A DNA stretch of 24,995 bases, from the IMG/VR virus record IMGVR_UViG_3300006737_000194, positions 1-24,995 of that record; one strand, written 5' to 3'. The notes under the pieces were generated by a model. The model saw nothing but the letters and a program-made list of their open reading frames with translations, was not told the DNA's origin and made no database searches. This document shows, in pieces, positions 1 to 8,973 of the stretch. The translations under genes and the position numbers were made by a program. Position 1 is the first letter of the stretch; every line of letters begins with the position of its first letter. The DNA is from a virus.

Positions 1-3000
1 ATAAGTCTTTTACTTCTTCTTGATACTGTACGTCTAAAGCTATTCTTACTCGACCAATAACTTTTTTAGATGCCGCTCTTACAGAAGCATTAGTATGACC
101 TTTAAATACATTTATACCAGACACCATCTGTTTAGATGAAGTTGCTGTTTCTGCATTTTTATCTAATTCTCCTTGTACACCAAAAAATCTTCCATCATAC
201 CCATACAAATCATTACTCTCGTCATAAGAGTATTTGTTAATAAAATTGTTAATAGCGTCTTCTCCTTGTTTAGACAAAGCACCCCACTCTTGTAAACTTA
301 ACATGTTTTGCGAAGTTCCCTCAGCTCCTTTTATAGAGCCTTTTTTAATACCGCTACTTGCGTATCCTAAAACGTTTACACCATTAAGCTTATTTGTTTT
401 GTAAAACTTTTCTCTTGCTTTTAACGATTTATATATAGCTTTAAAAGGACCTTCAGATGTTTCATTAACTACAATAGTGTGCCCTTTTGCATAAAAAGAG
501 TTACGCTGCTGACCGAACATTCCTGATATAGTCTTGTTGTCTATATTAGTTCCATATCCTACAAGCTTAAAAGAACCTTTTACATCTACTATATCACCAT
601 GCAAAGCAATAAGTTTATCAGCTGCCTCTTGCGTCATAACAGAAGCAGAATCCATAATTGCTGGATTGTCTGATAAATTAACTTCTTTTATGACAGCTTT
701 AGGCTTTTTCCTTATAACATTATAAGGATAGTCTTTATCTTTCACCCAAGTTTCTTCGTCAGTTTCATAAGCAAGAACTTTTACTTTTTGCTTAAGGTCT
801 TCCTGACTAAGTTCTGCATCTTCAAAAACCAAAAGCTCTACTCTTTCACCTGCATAACTTGCATCGTGATTTGCTATATAACCAGTAGACCTTTTATTCT
901 TCATTGTATAGTCTTGGTCTTCCATGATAGAAGATGACATATCCTGAAGGTAGTATTTGTTTATAAAGTAGTTTGCACCTATTAAACCAGCATTACCAGC
1001 AACACCTGATTGGCGCATTAGTTTTTCGGTTGATTTTTCTATATCTTCATAGTTAGATAAATCATATGTAACGCCATCAATTTTTAACTCAAAAGCTTTT
1101 TTACCTAATAAATTAAGTTGTCCTTTTTTAGTGTGACCTTCATTATTGGTTTTGTTAATTTCATAGCCTTGCGAGCGTAATTCATTTATTACAGATACAG
1201 AAGTTACAAGATGCATATCAAACTCATCAGACTCATCATTATGTCTATCTATAATAGATTGAGTTTTTACCATGTGGTAATCAACCAAATCTTTGAGTTT
1301 AGACTTTGCTTCTGCTTCAGTTTTAATAGTAAAAGCATCTGAATAATATCGTCTAGTTTTATCAGAAAAATCTCTAACAGGTTGCATGTACATATTTGTA
1401 CCTGAACTAATAGCACTTGCTATTTCTTCTATATCCATTACAGACACCTCTCTGTTAGTTATCTCATCTCTATCAAGGTTATTGTTTATATCACCGTCTA
1501 AAGAATGATAATCTAACTCATACTCACCGCTTGCTATTTTTTCTGCATAAGGATTAGTTATACCATATGTAAACATAGATATAAAACTTTTTGGTTTTTC
1601 CTTATAGTAATCTAACATAGCATCGCGCCCATACTTTAAATAATACTTTCTAATGTTTTTATTAAGCATGTTACCTTTTGGCGACATTATTGTATATAAG
1701 TATGCTTTATTTTCTGCAGGAACTTTTGTGCTTAACAATGCTTTAATTGGGTAAGAAACGCCCTGCATATCTGCAAAGCTAAAGTTTACACTTCCGCCCG
1801 ATATAAATGACTGTAAAGAAGCTTTTTGTTTATACTTATAAATTTTCACTTCTTTGACTTGATGACCTCTAGCAGTTTTAGAAATCTCAAGCTCTTGTAC
1901 ATCATTGTTTTTGTCTCTTAAAAAGAATCTTTTAACCTCTTCGTTAAATTCAGCTGGCGCTCCTTTATCATAGTATGTTTTATATATTGCTTTGTCTGAT
2001 TTAATTACACCGACATCTTTTCTATTTATAACATTATAAGGGTAATCTTTATCCTTTACCCATTGATTTTCATAATCAAATACTAAATGTTCTCTTTTAA
2101 TAGTATTTTCTTTAAACTTATTGTAATCAAATTTTTCTTGCGCGTAAGATGCTTTAATGTTTTCTGCAAATTGTTCTTTTAGTCTAAGAGAAGTTCTATA
2201 ATCTATATTATTGACTACTACGCCAAGATTAGCAGAATCAGATAGATTCTTTTTTACCATCAAGTTATCGAATATAGGATTAAACACATCATTAATAGCT
2301 TCTTTTTGTAAATCTTCTAATGATATATTTTCTTTTTCTTTTTCTGTAATACTAATAGAAACGCTATCCCACAACATACTTTCTAGTTTTGCTCTACTAA
2401 AATATTTTGTTATAGGCATGTAGTTGCCATTTTCATCTTTTATTGTTAAATTATTATATTTTGTTTCGTCTAACGACTCACCTGTCGGAAGTAAGTACTT
2501 ATTTATAAAATCTCTTTTTTCTACTTCTTGTATTGTTTGCTGACCATACAAAAGCTGTACTAATTTTCTAGAATAATTTAATCTTTTTTGCACAGCTGAC
2601 CATACCTCAATATTTTTCTCATCAACGTTTTTTCTGTTGTATAAGTCGCTTTGATATATATTAATAAACTTTATTTTTTCAGGCTTTGACGCACCACGTT
2701 TATAAGCAGCTTCTTCTTCGTAAGAAACCATAACATCTTCTTTTGCTGAAGATATTCTTCTTCTTAATTGCATACTCATAGAAGGACTAAATCTTTTACC
2801 ATCCCACATTAAACCTTTATCAGTAGTCATAGACCTAAACTGTAACATTACATTCTTAAATATATTGTTACCTGAGCCATCTACTTCTGTTTGTAGGTAA
2901 TCAAAAAAGCCTCCAAGTATTATTCTACCTGTCTGTGCTTTACTAGGATTTTCTATTTTAGTACGAGAAAAGCTGATAAACTGTTGAGCCTTTTCAGTAA

Positions 3001-6000
3001 ACTCCATTGGTGTTGGATGTTTTTCTTGAAAAGTTTTAAGCAAATACATTATGTTTGCCTTATTAATTTGAGCTACAACTTCAGGATTTTTATTTCCTAT
3101 ATACTTTTCGTTTTCTATAAACTGTCTTACATGCATGTAAAATTTAGCAGCAATATCTTGGTGTTCACCATTAATTAAAGCTACTAAAGCATTATCATCC
3201 ATTTCAGACATCTCTTCTTCAGTAAACAAATTAAGCTGTAAATCATCTTTTGATACTGCAGCACTCAAGAACATCTGTCTTATGTATGCATCTATCTGCT
3301 TATTGTTATCTCTAAGAGCGTTTCTTACATCTCTATACTCTTGCGTTCCTTCAGTGTAATTAAGCAGTAGATTAGCCTTAAACTTTTCTTTTGCTCTTCT
3401 AAATTCTCTACTAGACATTAACATGGCTTTTTTGTTTGCCATGATTTCTTCACGAGTTGCTTCTTCTAACTGCTCAGCAGTTAATAAATCTTTTTCTATA
3501 GTTTTATAAAACTCTTTTGCATCTTTAACAATAGTTCCTTCTGCGCTAGTAATTTCTTGTTCTATTTGCGACAACAACTTATCGTTTTTAAGTTGTTTGA
3601 TTTTTACTGTAGAAGGAGATTCTTTTGCTAAGTTACCATACTCAGCTTCGTGATTAGCTATTAAATCTTTTATACCATCAAACGCAGCCTCAAAGTCAAA
3701 CTCATCTGTTTTCTTGTATTGATTGTTAGACGCTTGTTCTAATGTCCAATCAGACTCTTCTTTAGTAAATGCTTTAGATATTTTTTCTTTCCAAGAAAGC
3801 ATTGACTTATTGTAAGCTTTACGCTTTTCTTCATCTGCTAAAAACAAATCTTGGTTGTATTCACCATATATACCAGCGAGTTTAGTTAATGCCTCGTCTT
3901 GTATATTAACTTGTTCTTGTGCCGCTAACTCTGTGTAATTGTTTTTATTTAACACATCTAACGACTCTTCATAAAAATCTTGATAAGTTTGTGGAGTTAC
4001 ATTTTCTATAGACTCCATTTCAATATACTCATCTATAGTAGTTGGTATAACTGCACCAGTACGTTTTTTAATTAAGCGTAACGCATCTTCTTGTCTTATG
4101 TAAGCTTTCTCACCTTTTCTTGCTGGAGCTGCGTAAATAATGTTTTCTTGATAATCAAGTTTGGTTTTATTGTATATAGGTTGATTCACTATATGCTTCA
4201 TCATCTCTTGTACCTCTGGATAATTAGCATACAGCACTCTAAATATATGGAAGTTCTCATGGAAGAAAGCTTCGTCTTTAGCGTCTCCATCTGTATTAAT
4301 GAATACACTCATACCTGCAGCATAACCCGCAAACCTTGGCCCTTGTTTTGCAAGAGCAATAATACCATTTACTGACACTAATCCGTCAGCTGCTTTTTCA
4401 GATAATAAATCAATTACTGCATTTTCAGAACCATCAGTTAAAGGTATAGCCTTTCTTATTTTTCTTTTCATGTAGGCTCTTTCCATTACATCTATAATCT
4501 TACCTACATTTTCTTTTGTAAATGTTTTTTTAGTAAAACTTTTTGCAGCATCTTTTGCTAAAACTACAGAAGCTTTAGCTCCTTCTAAAGATTTTAAAAA
4601 TTTAAGTTTGATTTGCTCTGAACTATTAACACTACTTAAGGGTGTTTCTTTAATATATTTCTGTATATCTGATTTTGTTATTCTACCATTTTTTCCTGTA
4701 CCTTTTACTTTTGATAAGTCTATCTTATATTCTTCTGCTAACTCTTGAGCTTTTGAAGTTACTTTAGCTTTATCAACAGGCGGAACTTTTTCTTCTACTT
4801 TTGCCTCTGCTTTAATTATTTGCTCTACCTCTTCTGCAACACCTTGTCGCATTGCTTCTTCTTGTTTTGTAAGACCACGACCATTCATAATCTTATAAGC
4901 AATACGCTCTATTGTTTCTTTCTCTACTACACCTGAATCAACAAACTTATCAAACTCTGATTGTGTTTTTGTTTTGTTAATTTCTTCTGCTTTTTGTAAA
5001 GAGGCATCATCTTTGTTGGTTTCTAAGCTTACCTCACCTGTAGGTGACACAACAATAGCACTAATAGTTCCGTCTTTGTTTTCTTTAACAAACTCTACAG
5101 AACCATCTTTTTGTGTCTTTGCTGGACCATATTTAGCAAACTCTTTACGCCCAACAAACTCAGCAGCTTTATTAGTTCTATCAGCTTGTTGAATTACTTC
5201 TTTAGATTGGTTGTAAAAGTTTTTATTGTTTGCAATTAAGTCTTGTTCTTCTTGCGTAAGCTCTTGACCTTCTACTTCTTTTTGCGCTATATCAACAAGT
5301 TGTTTACCTTCTTCATTAGCAAACCTTTCTTGTTCTACTCGTGAATCAGCTTTTTTATATACCTCTGCTATTTGGTCGCTTGAAGCTTGTTTAATTAATT
5401 CTTCTTGCTTTATTGCTTGCTTTTCAGCTTCTTTTAATCCAGCTATTTCTTTATCAGCCCACGACTGCTCTTGCTTTTCTTCATCTACTAAAGATTGAAC
5501 CTCATCCATTCTTTGCTGAAACTCACCTCTTTGTTTTTGTAGGTTTGCAGTAGTAACATTATTTAACCAAGCGTTAGCTACAAGCTCAGCTTTTTCTTTT
5601 GTATTTAAGTTTTGTGTAGGATAATTTTGTACAGCAGCTTCAACTTGCGTTAAAGTTTCTTGATACATTTCAAATTGTTCTTTACTAATCTTACCTGATT
5701 CTACTTGCGAACCTAAGTATTCCATAATTACTTCAGACTCCCCATGAACAACAGCATTTTGTATCATTGTTCTTGCAGCAGTATCTCTACCTAACATGGT
5801 AGCTTGTTCAGCAGACAGCTCTACTAACTCACCATTTCTGTTTTTAAAGTTATATGTACCTGCGTCTAAATCTCTATTAAATATATCTAAAACTTCATGC
5901 GATTCTGCTTTATCATTTAAAGCTTTATTAATCATGTATCTGTTTTCTGCAGATGTATTAATAGTGTTACTTACACCAGAAATTAATAAGCTTGTAGCAA

Positions 6001-7228
6001 AAGAAAGTACACGAGTAGGTTTTTGTTCATCAGCCATAAAGAACTCCATGTAAGGAGTAAACTCTTCACCTTTTGCTTCCGCAATTCTTCTTTGAACAGA
6101 CCAGTCTTGATACACTTCTTGGAACTGCTCTATAACACCATCTGTTATACCGTTTGCAGCACCCATACCTAACGCTCTAAAACCATTCTTAACTGCAGAA
6201 CCAATACCCATATTTTTAAGAGGAGCCTGCGTTGCTTTTATACCAACCTTAGCAGCTGTACCTTTAATAACCTGTTTAGCTGTTTTAGCTAATGCACCAC
6301 CAACTCTTAACTGACCTGCAAATAAAGCCCACTGAGCAATTTCTGCACCCATAGATGCCAAGTTGTCTACATAAACTTGTCTTGCTGCGTTTTGTGCAAC
6401 CTTTGGGTCTAACCCCTGAAGTACACCTTCATTTAAAGTTTGACCTGCTAATGCAGCTCCTTCTATTAAAGTCTGTGTAGCACCAGCCGCTGTAGCTCCA
6501 ATACCTGCTTTTACAAGTCTCGTAGCATTTAATGTGTTTGCAACACCTTTAGACAAACCAATAGAGCGACCACCCGCTGCAATTCCTTTAGCTATATTAG
6601 CAAATCTAGCACCTTTAGTAAGAACTTGTGCGCCTTTAACTGCAGCCTGACCAGGTATTAATAACGATAAAGCAAACGGTAGCAAACGAGCCACTCCTGT
6701 TTCCCAAAACTCTACATCCGATAAAGAACTAAATTCTATATCTTCTAAGTCTTTTAATCCTGGAACATCATCTCCATAAGATTGTAGGTACTCACCAAAA
6801 TCATGAAATGCATCTGAAACTGGTTTATTCATATCTACACCATAAACTTGCTTTGCCACCATAGATGAAGGTGTTCCCCCTATAAAGTCTACCATATCTC
6901 CTACGGAAGTAAATAAGTCTCCAAAACCAACCATTAAAGATTTACCTATTTTTTCAACGTGTCCCATATCGTAATCAATACCAGGCTTACCTACTTCTGG
7001 TATGTCTGGTATTTGCATTCCCTCTGGTTGAGTAACGTCTGATTGCAAAGGACTCCACATACCATCATCTTTTTGCTGTTCAGGCTGTGGAGTTGTTACT
7101 GGCTCACTAGGTGCAGAAAGACCAGACTGTATGTCTGGTTCTTTAAAACTACTATCTAATGATTGGTCATATTCGTTTATACTTTCCTGTGGCGTGTTAA
7201 CGCTTGGATTCCAAAAATTATCTTCCAT
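1..7228 (-). CDS. Giant multidomain virion protein, putative packaged RNA polymerase (3' end outside window)
   Basis: One open frame starts at the ATG at 7228 and reads through at least 2409 codons to the window edge with no stop, so the C-terminus is missing. Seen in the translation: a Pro/Gln/Ser-rich linker (residues 1-90); an Ala/Gly-rich hydrophobic stretch (about 175-360), as in ejected phage proteins; Gln/Glu/Lys-rich helical sequence (about 450-720); an E3-binding-type domain (821-861); a zincin site HENFH (990-994) with a possible third ligand E1112; and a long region (about 1200-2409) carrying a duplicated WVKDKDYPYNVI. Around residues 2193-2222, DSASVMTQEAADKL followed by FKLVGYG resembles the first double-psi barrel of single-chain RNA polymerases (eukaryotic RDR, YonO, crAss-like). 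The catalytic DxDGD motif is not in the window. The start lies 2 bp after the preceding cargo gene. By analogy with crAss-like phages I infer a virion-packaged RNA polymerase; the polymerase call is moderate, the reading frame is certain. Confidence 0.85.
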   Translation of the reverse strand, partial: MEDNFWNPSVNTPQESINEYDQSLDSSFKEPDIQSGLSAPSEPVTTPQPEQQKDDGMWSPLQSDVTQPEGMQIPDIPEVGKPGIDYDMGHVEKIGKSLMVGFGDLFTSVGDMVDFIGGTPSSMVAKQVYGVDMNKPVSDAFHDFGEYLQSYGDDVPGLKDLEDIEFSSLSDVEFWETGVARLLPFALSLLIPGQAAVKGAQVLTKGARFANIAKGIAAGGRSIGLSKGVANTLNATRLVKAGIGATAAGATQTLIEGAALAGQTLNEGVLQGLDPKVAQNAARQVYVDNLASMGAEIAQWALFAGQLRVGGALAKTAKQVIKGTAAKVGIKATQAPLKNMGIGSAVKNGFRALGMGAANGITDGVIEQFQEVYQDWSVQRRIAEAKGEEFTPYMEFFMADEQKPTRVLSFATSLLISGVSNTINTSAENRYMINKALNDKAESHEVLDIFNRDLDAGTYNFKNRNGELVELSAEQATMLGRDTAARTMIQNAVVHGESEVIMEYLGSQVESGKISKEQFEMYQETLTQVEAAVQNYPTQNLNTKEKAELVANAWLNNVTTANLQKQRGEFQQRMDEVQSLVDEEKQEQSWADKEIAGLKEAEKQAIKQEELIKQASSDQIAEVYKKADSRVEQERFANEEGKQLVDIAQKEVEGQELTQEEQDLIANNKNFYNQSKEVIQQADRTNKAAEFVGRKEFAKYGPAKTQKDGSVEFVKENKDGTISAIVVSPTGEVSLETNKDDASLQKAEEINKTKTQSEFDKFVDSGVVEKETIERIAYKIMNGRGLTKQEEAMRQGVAEEVEQIIKAEAKVEEKVPPVDKAKVTSKAQELAEEYKIDLSKVKGTGKNGRITKSDIQKYIKETPLSSVNSSEQIKLKFLKSLEGAKASVVLAKDAAKSFTKKTFTKENVGKIIDVMERAYMKRKIRKAIPLTDGSENAVIDLLSEKAADGLVSVNGIIALAKQGPRFAGYAAGMSVFINTDGDAKDEAFFHENFHIFRVLYANYPEVQEMMKHIVNQPIYNKTKLDYQENIIYAAPARKGEKAYIRQEDALRLIKKRTGAVIPTTIDEYIEMESIENVTPQTYQDFYEESLDVLNKNNYTELAAQEQVNIQDEALTKLAGIYGEYNQDLFLADEEKRKAYNKSMLSWKEKISKAFTKEESDWTLEQASNNQYKKTDEFDFEAAFDGIKDLIANHEAEYGNLAKESPSTVKIKQLKNDKLLSQIEQEITSAEGTIVKDAKEFYKTIEKDLLTAEQLEEATREEIMANKKAMLMSSREFRRAKEKFKANLLLNYTEGTQEYRDVRNALRDNNKQIDAYIRQMFLSAAVSKDDLQLNLFTEEEMSEMDDNALVALINGEHQDIAAKFYMHVRQFIENEKYIGNKNPEVVAQINKANIMYLLKTFQEKHPTPMEFTEKAQQFISFSRTKIENPSKAQTGRIILGGFFDYLQTEVDGSGNNIFKNVMLQFRSMTTDKGLMWDGKRFSPSMSMQLRRRISSAKEDVMVSYEEEAAYKRGASKPEKIKFINIYQSDLYNRKNVDEKNIEVWSAVQKRLNYSRKLVQLLYGQQTIQEVEKRDFINKYLLPTGESLDETKYNNLTIKDENGNYMPITKYFSRAKLESMLWDSVSISITEKEKENISLEDLQKEAINDVFNPIFDNLMVKKNLSDSANLGVVVNNIDYRTSLRLKEQFAENIKASYAQEKFDYNKFKENTIKREHLVFDYENQWVKDKDYPYNVINRKDVGVIKSDKAIYKTYYDKGAPAEFNEEVKRFFLRDKNNDVQELEISKTARGHQVKEVKIYKYKQKASLQSFISGGSVNFSFADMQGVSYPIKALLSTKVPAENKAYLYTIMSPKGNMLNKNIRKYYLKYGRDAMLDYYKEKPKSFISMFTYGITNPYAEKIASGEYELDYHSLDGDINNNLDRDEITNREVSVMDIEEIASAISSGTNMYMQPVRDFSDKTRRYYSDAFTIKTEAEAKSKLKDLVDYHMVKTQSIIDRHNDESDEFDMHLVTSVSVINELRSQGYEINKTNNEGHTKKGQLNLLGKKAFELKIDGVTYDLSNYEDIEKSTEKLMRQSGVAGNAGLIGANYFINKYYLQDMSSSIMEDQDYTMKNKRSTGYIANHDASYAGERVELLVFEDAELSQEDLKQKVKVLAYETDEETWVKDKDYPYNVIRKKPKAVIKEVNLSDNPAIMDSASVMTQEAADKLIALHGDIVDVKGSFKLVGYGTNIDNKTISGMFGQQRNSFYAKGHTIVVNETSEGPFKAIYKSLKAREKFYKTNKLNGVNVLGYASSGIKKGSIKGAEGTSQNMLSLQEWGALSKQGEDAINNFINKYSYDESNDLYGYDGRFFGVQGELDKNAETATSSKQMVSGINVFKGHTNASVRAASKKVIGRVRIALDVQYQEEVKDL

Positions 7229-7230
7229 AA

Positions 7231-8973
7231 CTAATTGTAAGCTTTTTGTATTTTATCCCTTAATACGTCTACTTTCTTTAAATGTTCTATTGCTTGATTT
7301 CTATCGACACCTTGCGACACCAAACCTTCTAAATATAAATCAAAGAATGATTTAGAGTCGCCTTTAACTAAAGCTTGGTGTATTTGTGGCTGACTGTCTG
7401 CATTAAACATACCAACCAACTGACCCATACCTTGTTCCAAATCACCACTACCTGATGTTAAAGCCATAAGCAAACTTCTTGAAACTATATTACTTGGCTG
7501 TAATCCTAATCTATTCATAGTGGTAGATACTTGAGCGTCATAATTTTGTAGCAATGGCTGTATATCTTCTACACTTGATTCAAAACTTATTGATGGAGCC
7601 GCACCCCTAGGAGCTGTTTCAGCAGGCACATCTTTCGTGTATCTTGCTAAAGCTCCATCTAATCCTTTTTCTTTAGTCAACATAGCCATTTTTGTAGGGT
7701 TTGCTGTGTCAATTTCAATATAATACTTTTCTTTACCTGTAAAGAAATCATCATCTTGATATTCCTGCATTAAAACGTGTTCTGCATCTTTAGGGTCACC
7801 CTCTAAATCATCTGCCATAACAAGTCTGTAACCATCTTCTGTTTTTATCTTATAACCTAAGTATACACCTAAAGGCTGTATGTTACCCATCTCATATCCT
7901 GCTGGTAACATAGCACCATCTTCGTCGTACATGTTTCCATCTGACGTTACATTATCTATATATGTATCGCCATCTAAATCTGGAACATTATTTTTACCAA
8001 ACTGCATTTGTGCAAATATAAGCTCATCACCTTCAAAACCTCTATGACCTACTACATCTGTACCGCTAGGTCCTTGGTTTTGTGTAAACCTACCTGAATC
8101 AAAATCTTTAACAGACATATTGTATTCTTCAGAACCTGACGATATTAAGTCTGTAGATACAGGCTTGCGGTTAATCTTTTTAAATTGTTTTGTTAAACGA
8201 CCTGCATAAGTTTTACTTACTTGGCTTTGTTCTATAGGTGCTAAAGCTTTTTGTTTTCCACCACCTACATATCCAGCAACATAATTTTCTAGCTCTTGGT
8301 CTGATACTTGGTCAAAATAATTAGCAGGTAAATCATATTCAATTAAATAGTTTTGCTTGAATATTCTATAGTTATTATCTGTATTTAAATAAGCTTGAAC
8401 TTTATTTTGAGCGCCTACCATATCTTCTTCAGTTGGCTCTTTCCAGGCTGCCATTTGTTTATGTGTGAACGTATCTATATCACCTTCCATAAACGCATTA
8501 AAATCTCTCCTTGTTTGATTTGATATTAAATATGCGTTTATACCATTCTCACCTTCTAATTGCTCAAAATAAGCCTGTATCTGTTGAGTATTAGAACGTA
8601 TTCTGCTTACTTCATCAGAGTTTACAATATTATTGTAAAAATTCTGCATTACTTTTCTTCCACCAGAATTCATAAATTTAACTGGGTCGTTACCAGCTTT
8701 CTCTAATTCAGCTAAAAACGTTTCTTTTTCTTGGTCATACAAACCCTGCACTATATCTCTATCTTCATTACGAACAGCTATCTCACTTGCTTTAGATTGA
8801 ATCTCTTGCATCCAAGTGTTCATTTCACTTTCTTTCTTTTCTTTATCAGCTTGTATAGCTTGGCTTTGTTGCATTAACTGCATAGCCTGACCAAGTTCTG
8901 CTTGAGCTCTATCTCTTCGTGCTCCCGAACCCACCCAACCTGATAGGGCACTATTTACTTTTGAATAATCCAT
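7231..8973 (-). CDS. Putative internal virion (cargo/ejection) protein
   Basis: A 580-residue protein with no family I can name. Residues 1-100 are rich in Gln, Glu, Lys and Ala and look like a long coiled coil. The middle (about 100-260) is acidic and helical, with a GYVGGGKQK turn near 230. Residues 300-440 are Asp/Gly-rich, with many short beta-type segments (for example DLDGDTYIDN, which resembles a calcium-loop sequence). The C-terminal 130 residues are helical again. There is no signal peptide or membrane segment. It overlaps the upstream lysozyme-domain gene by 1 bp (TAATG) and ends in TAG 2 bp before the giant gene, so the three are probably translationally coupled. Its place between the tail proteins and the giant protein matches the cargo genes of crAss-like phages; the cargo role is inferred from position and composition. 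Confidence 0.8.
   Translation of the reverse strand: MDYSKVNSALSGWVGSGARRDRAQAELGQAMQLMQQSQAIQADKEKKESEMNTWMQEIQSKASEIAVRNEDRDIVQGLYDQEKETFLAELEKAGNDPVKFMNSGGRKVMQNFYNNIVNSDEVSRIRSNTQQIQAYFEQLEGENGINAYLISNQTRRDFNAFMEGDIDTFTHKQMAAWKEPTEEDMVGAQNKVQAYLNTDNNYRIFKQNYLIEYDLPANYFDQVSDQELENYVAGYVGGGKQKALAPIEQSQVSKTYAGRLTKQFKKINRKPVSTDLISSGSEEYNMSVKDFDSGRFTQNQGPSGTDVVGHRGFEGDELIFAQMQFGKNNVPDLDGDTYIDNVTSDGNMYDEDGAMLPAGYEMGNIQPLGVYLGYKIKTEDGYRLVMADDLEGDPKDAEHVLMQEYQDDDFFTGKEKYYIEIDTANPTKMAMLTKEKGLDGALARYTKDVPAETAPRGAAPSISFESSVEDIQPLLQNYDAQVSTTMNRLGLQPSNIVSRSLLMALTSGSGDLEQGMGQLVGMFNADSQPQIHQALVKGDSKSFFDLYLEGLVSQGVDRNQAIEHLKKVDVLRDKIQKAYN

Noticed and set aside
4646-4768. A complete 2-oxo-acid dehydrogenase E2 enzyme
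   Set aside because: Only the E3-binding-type motif is present; there is no lipoyl domain with a DKA-type lysine and no HxxxDG acyltransferase motif nearby.
1-7228. Plus-strand short frames in the left 7.2 kb (for example 534-725, 2211-2423, 4091-4375, 5796-6053)
   Set aside because: All lie antisense to the single large minus-strand frame and have no recognisable motifs or start signals.
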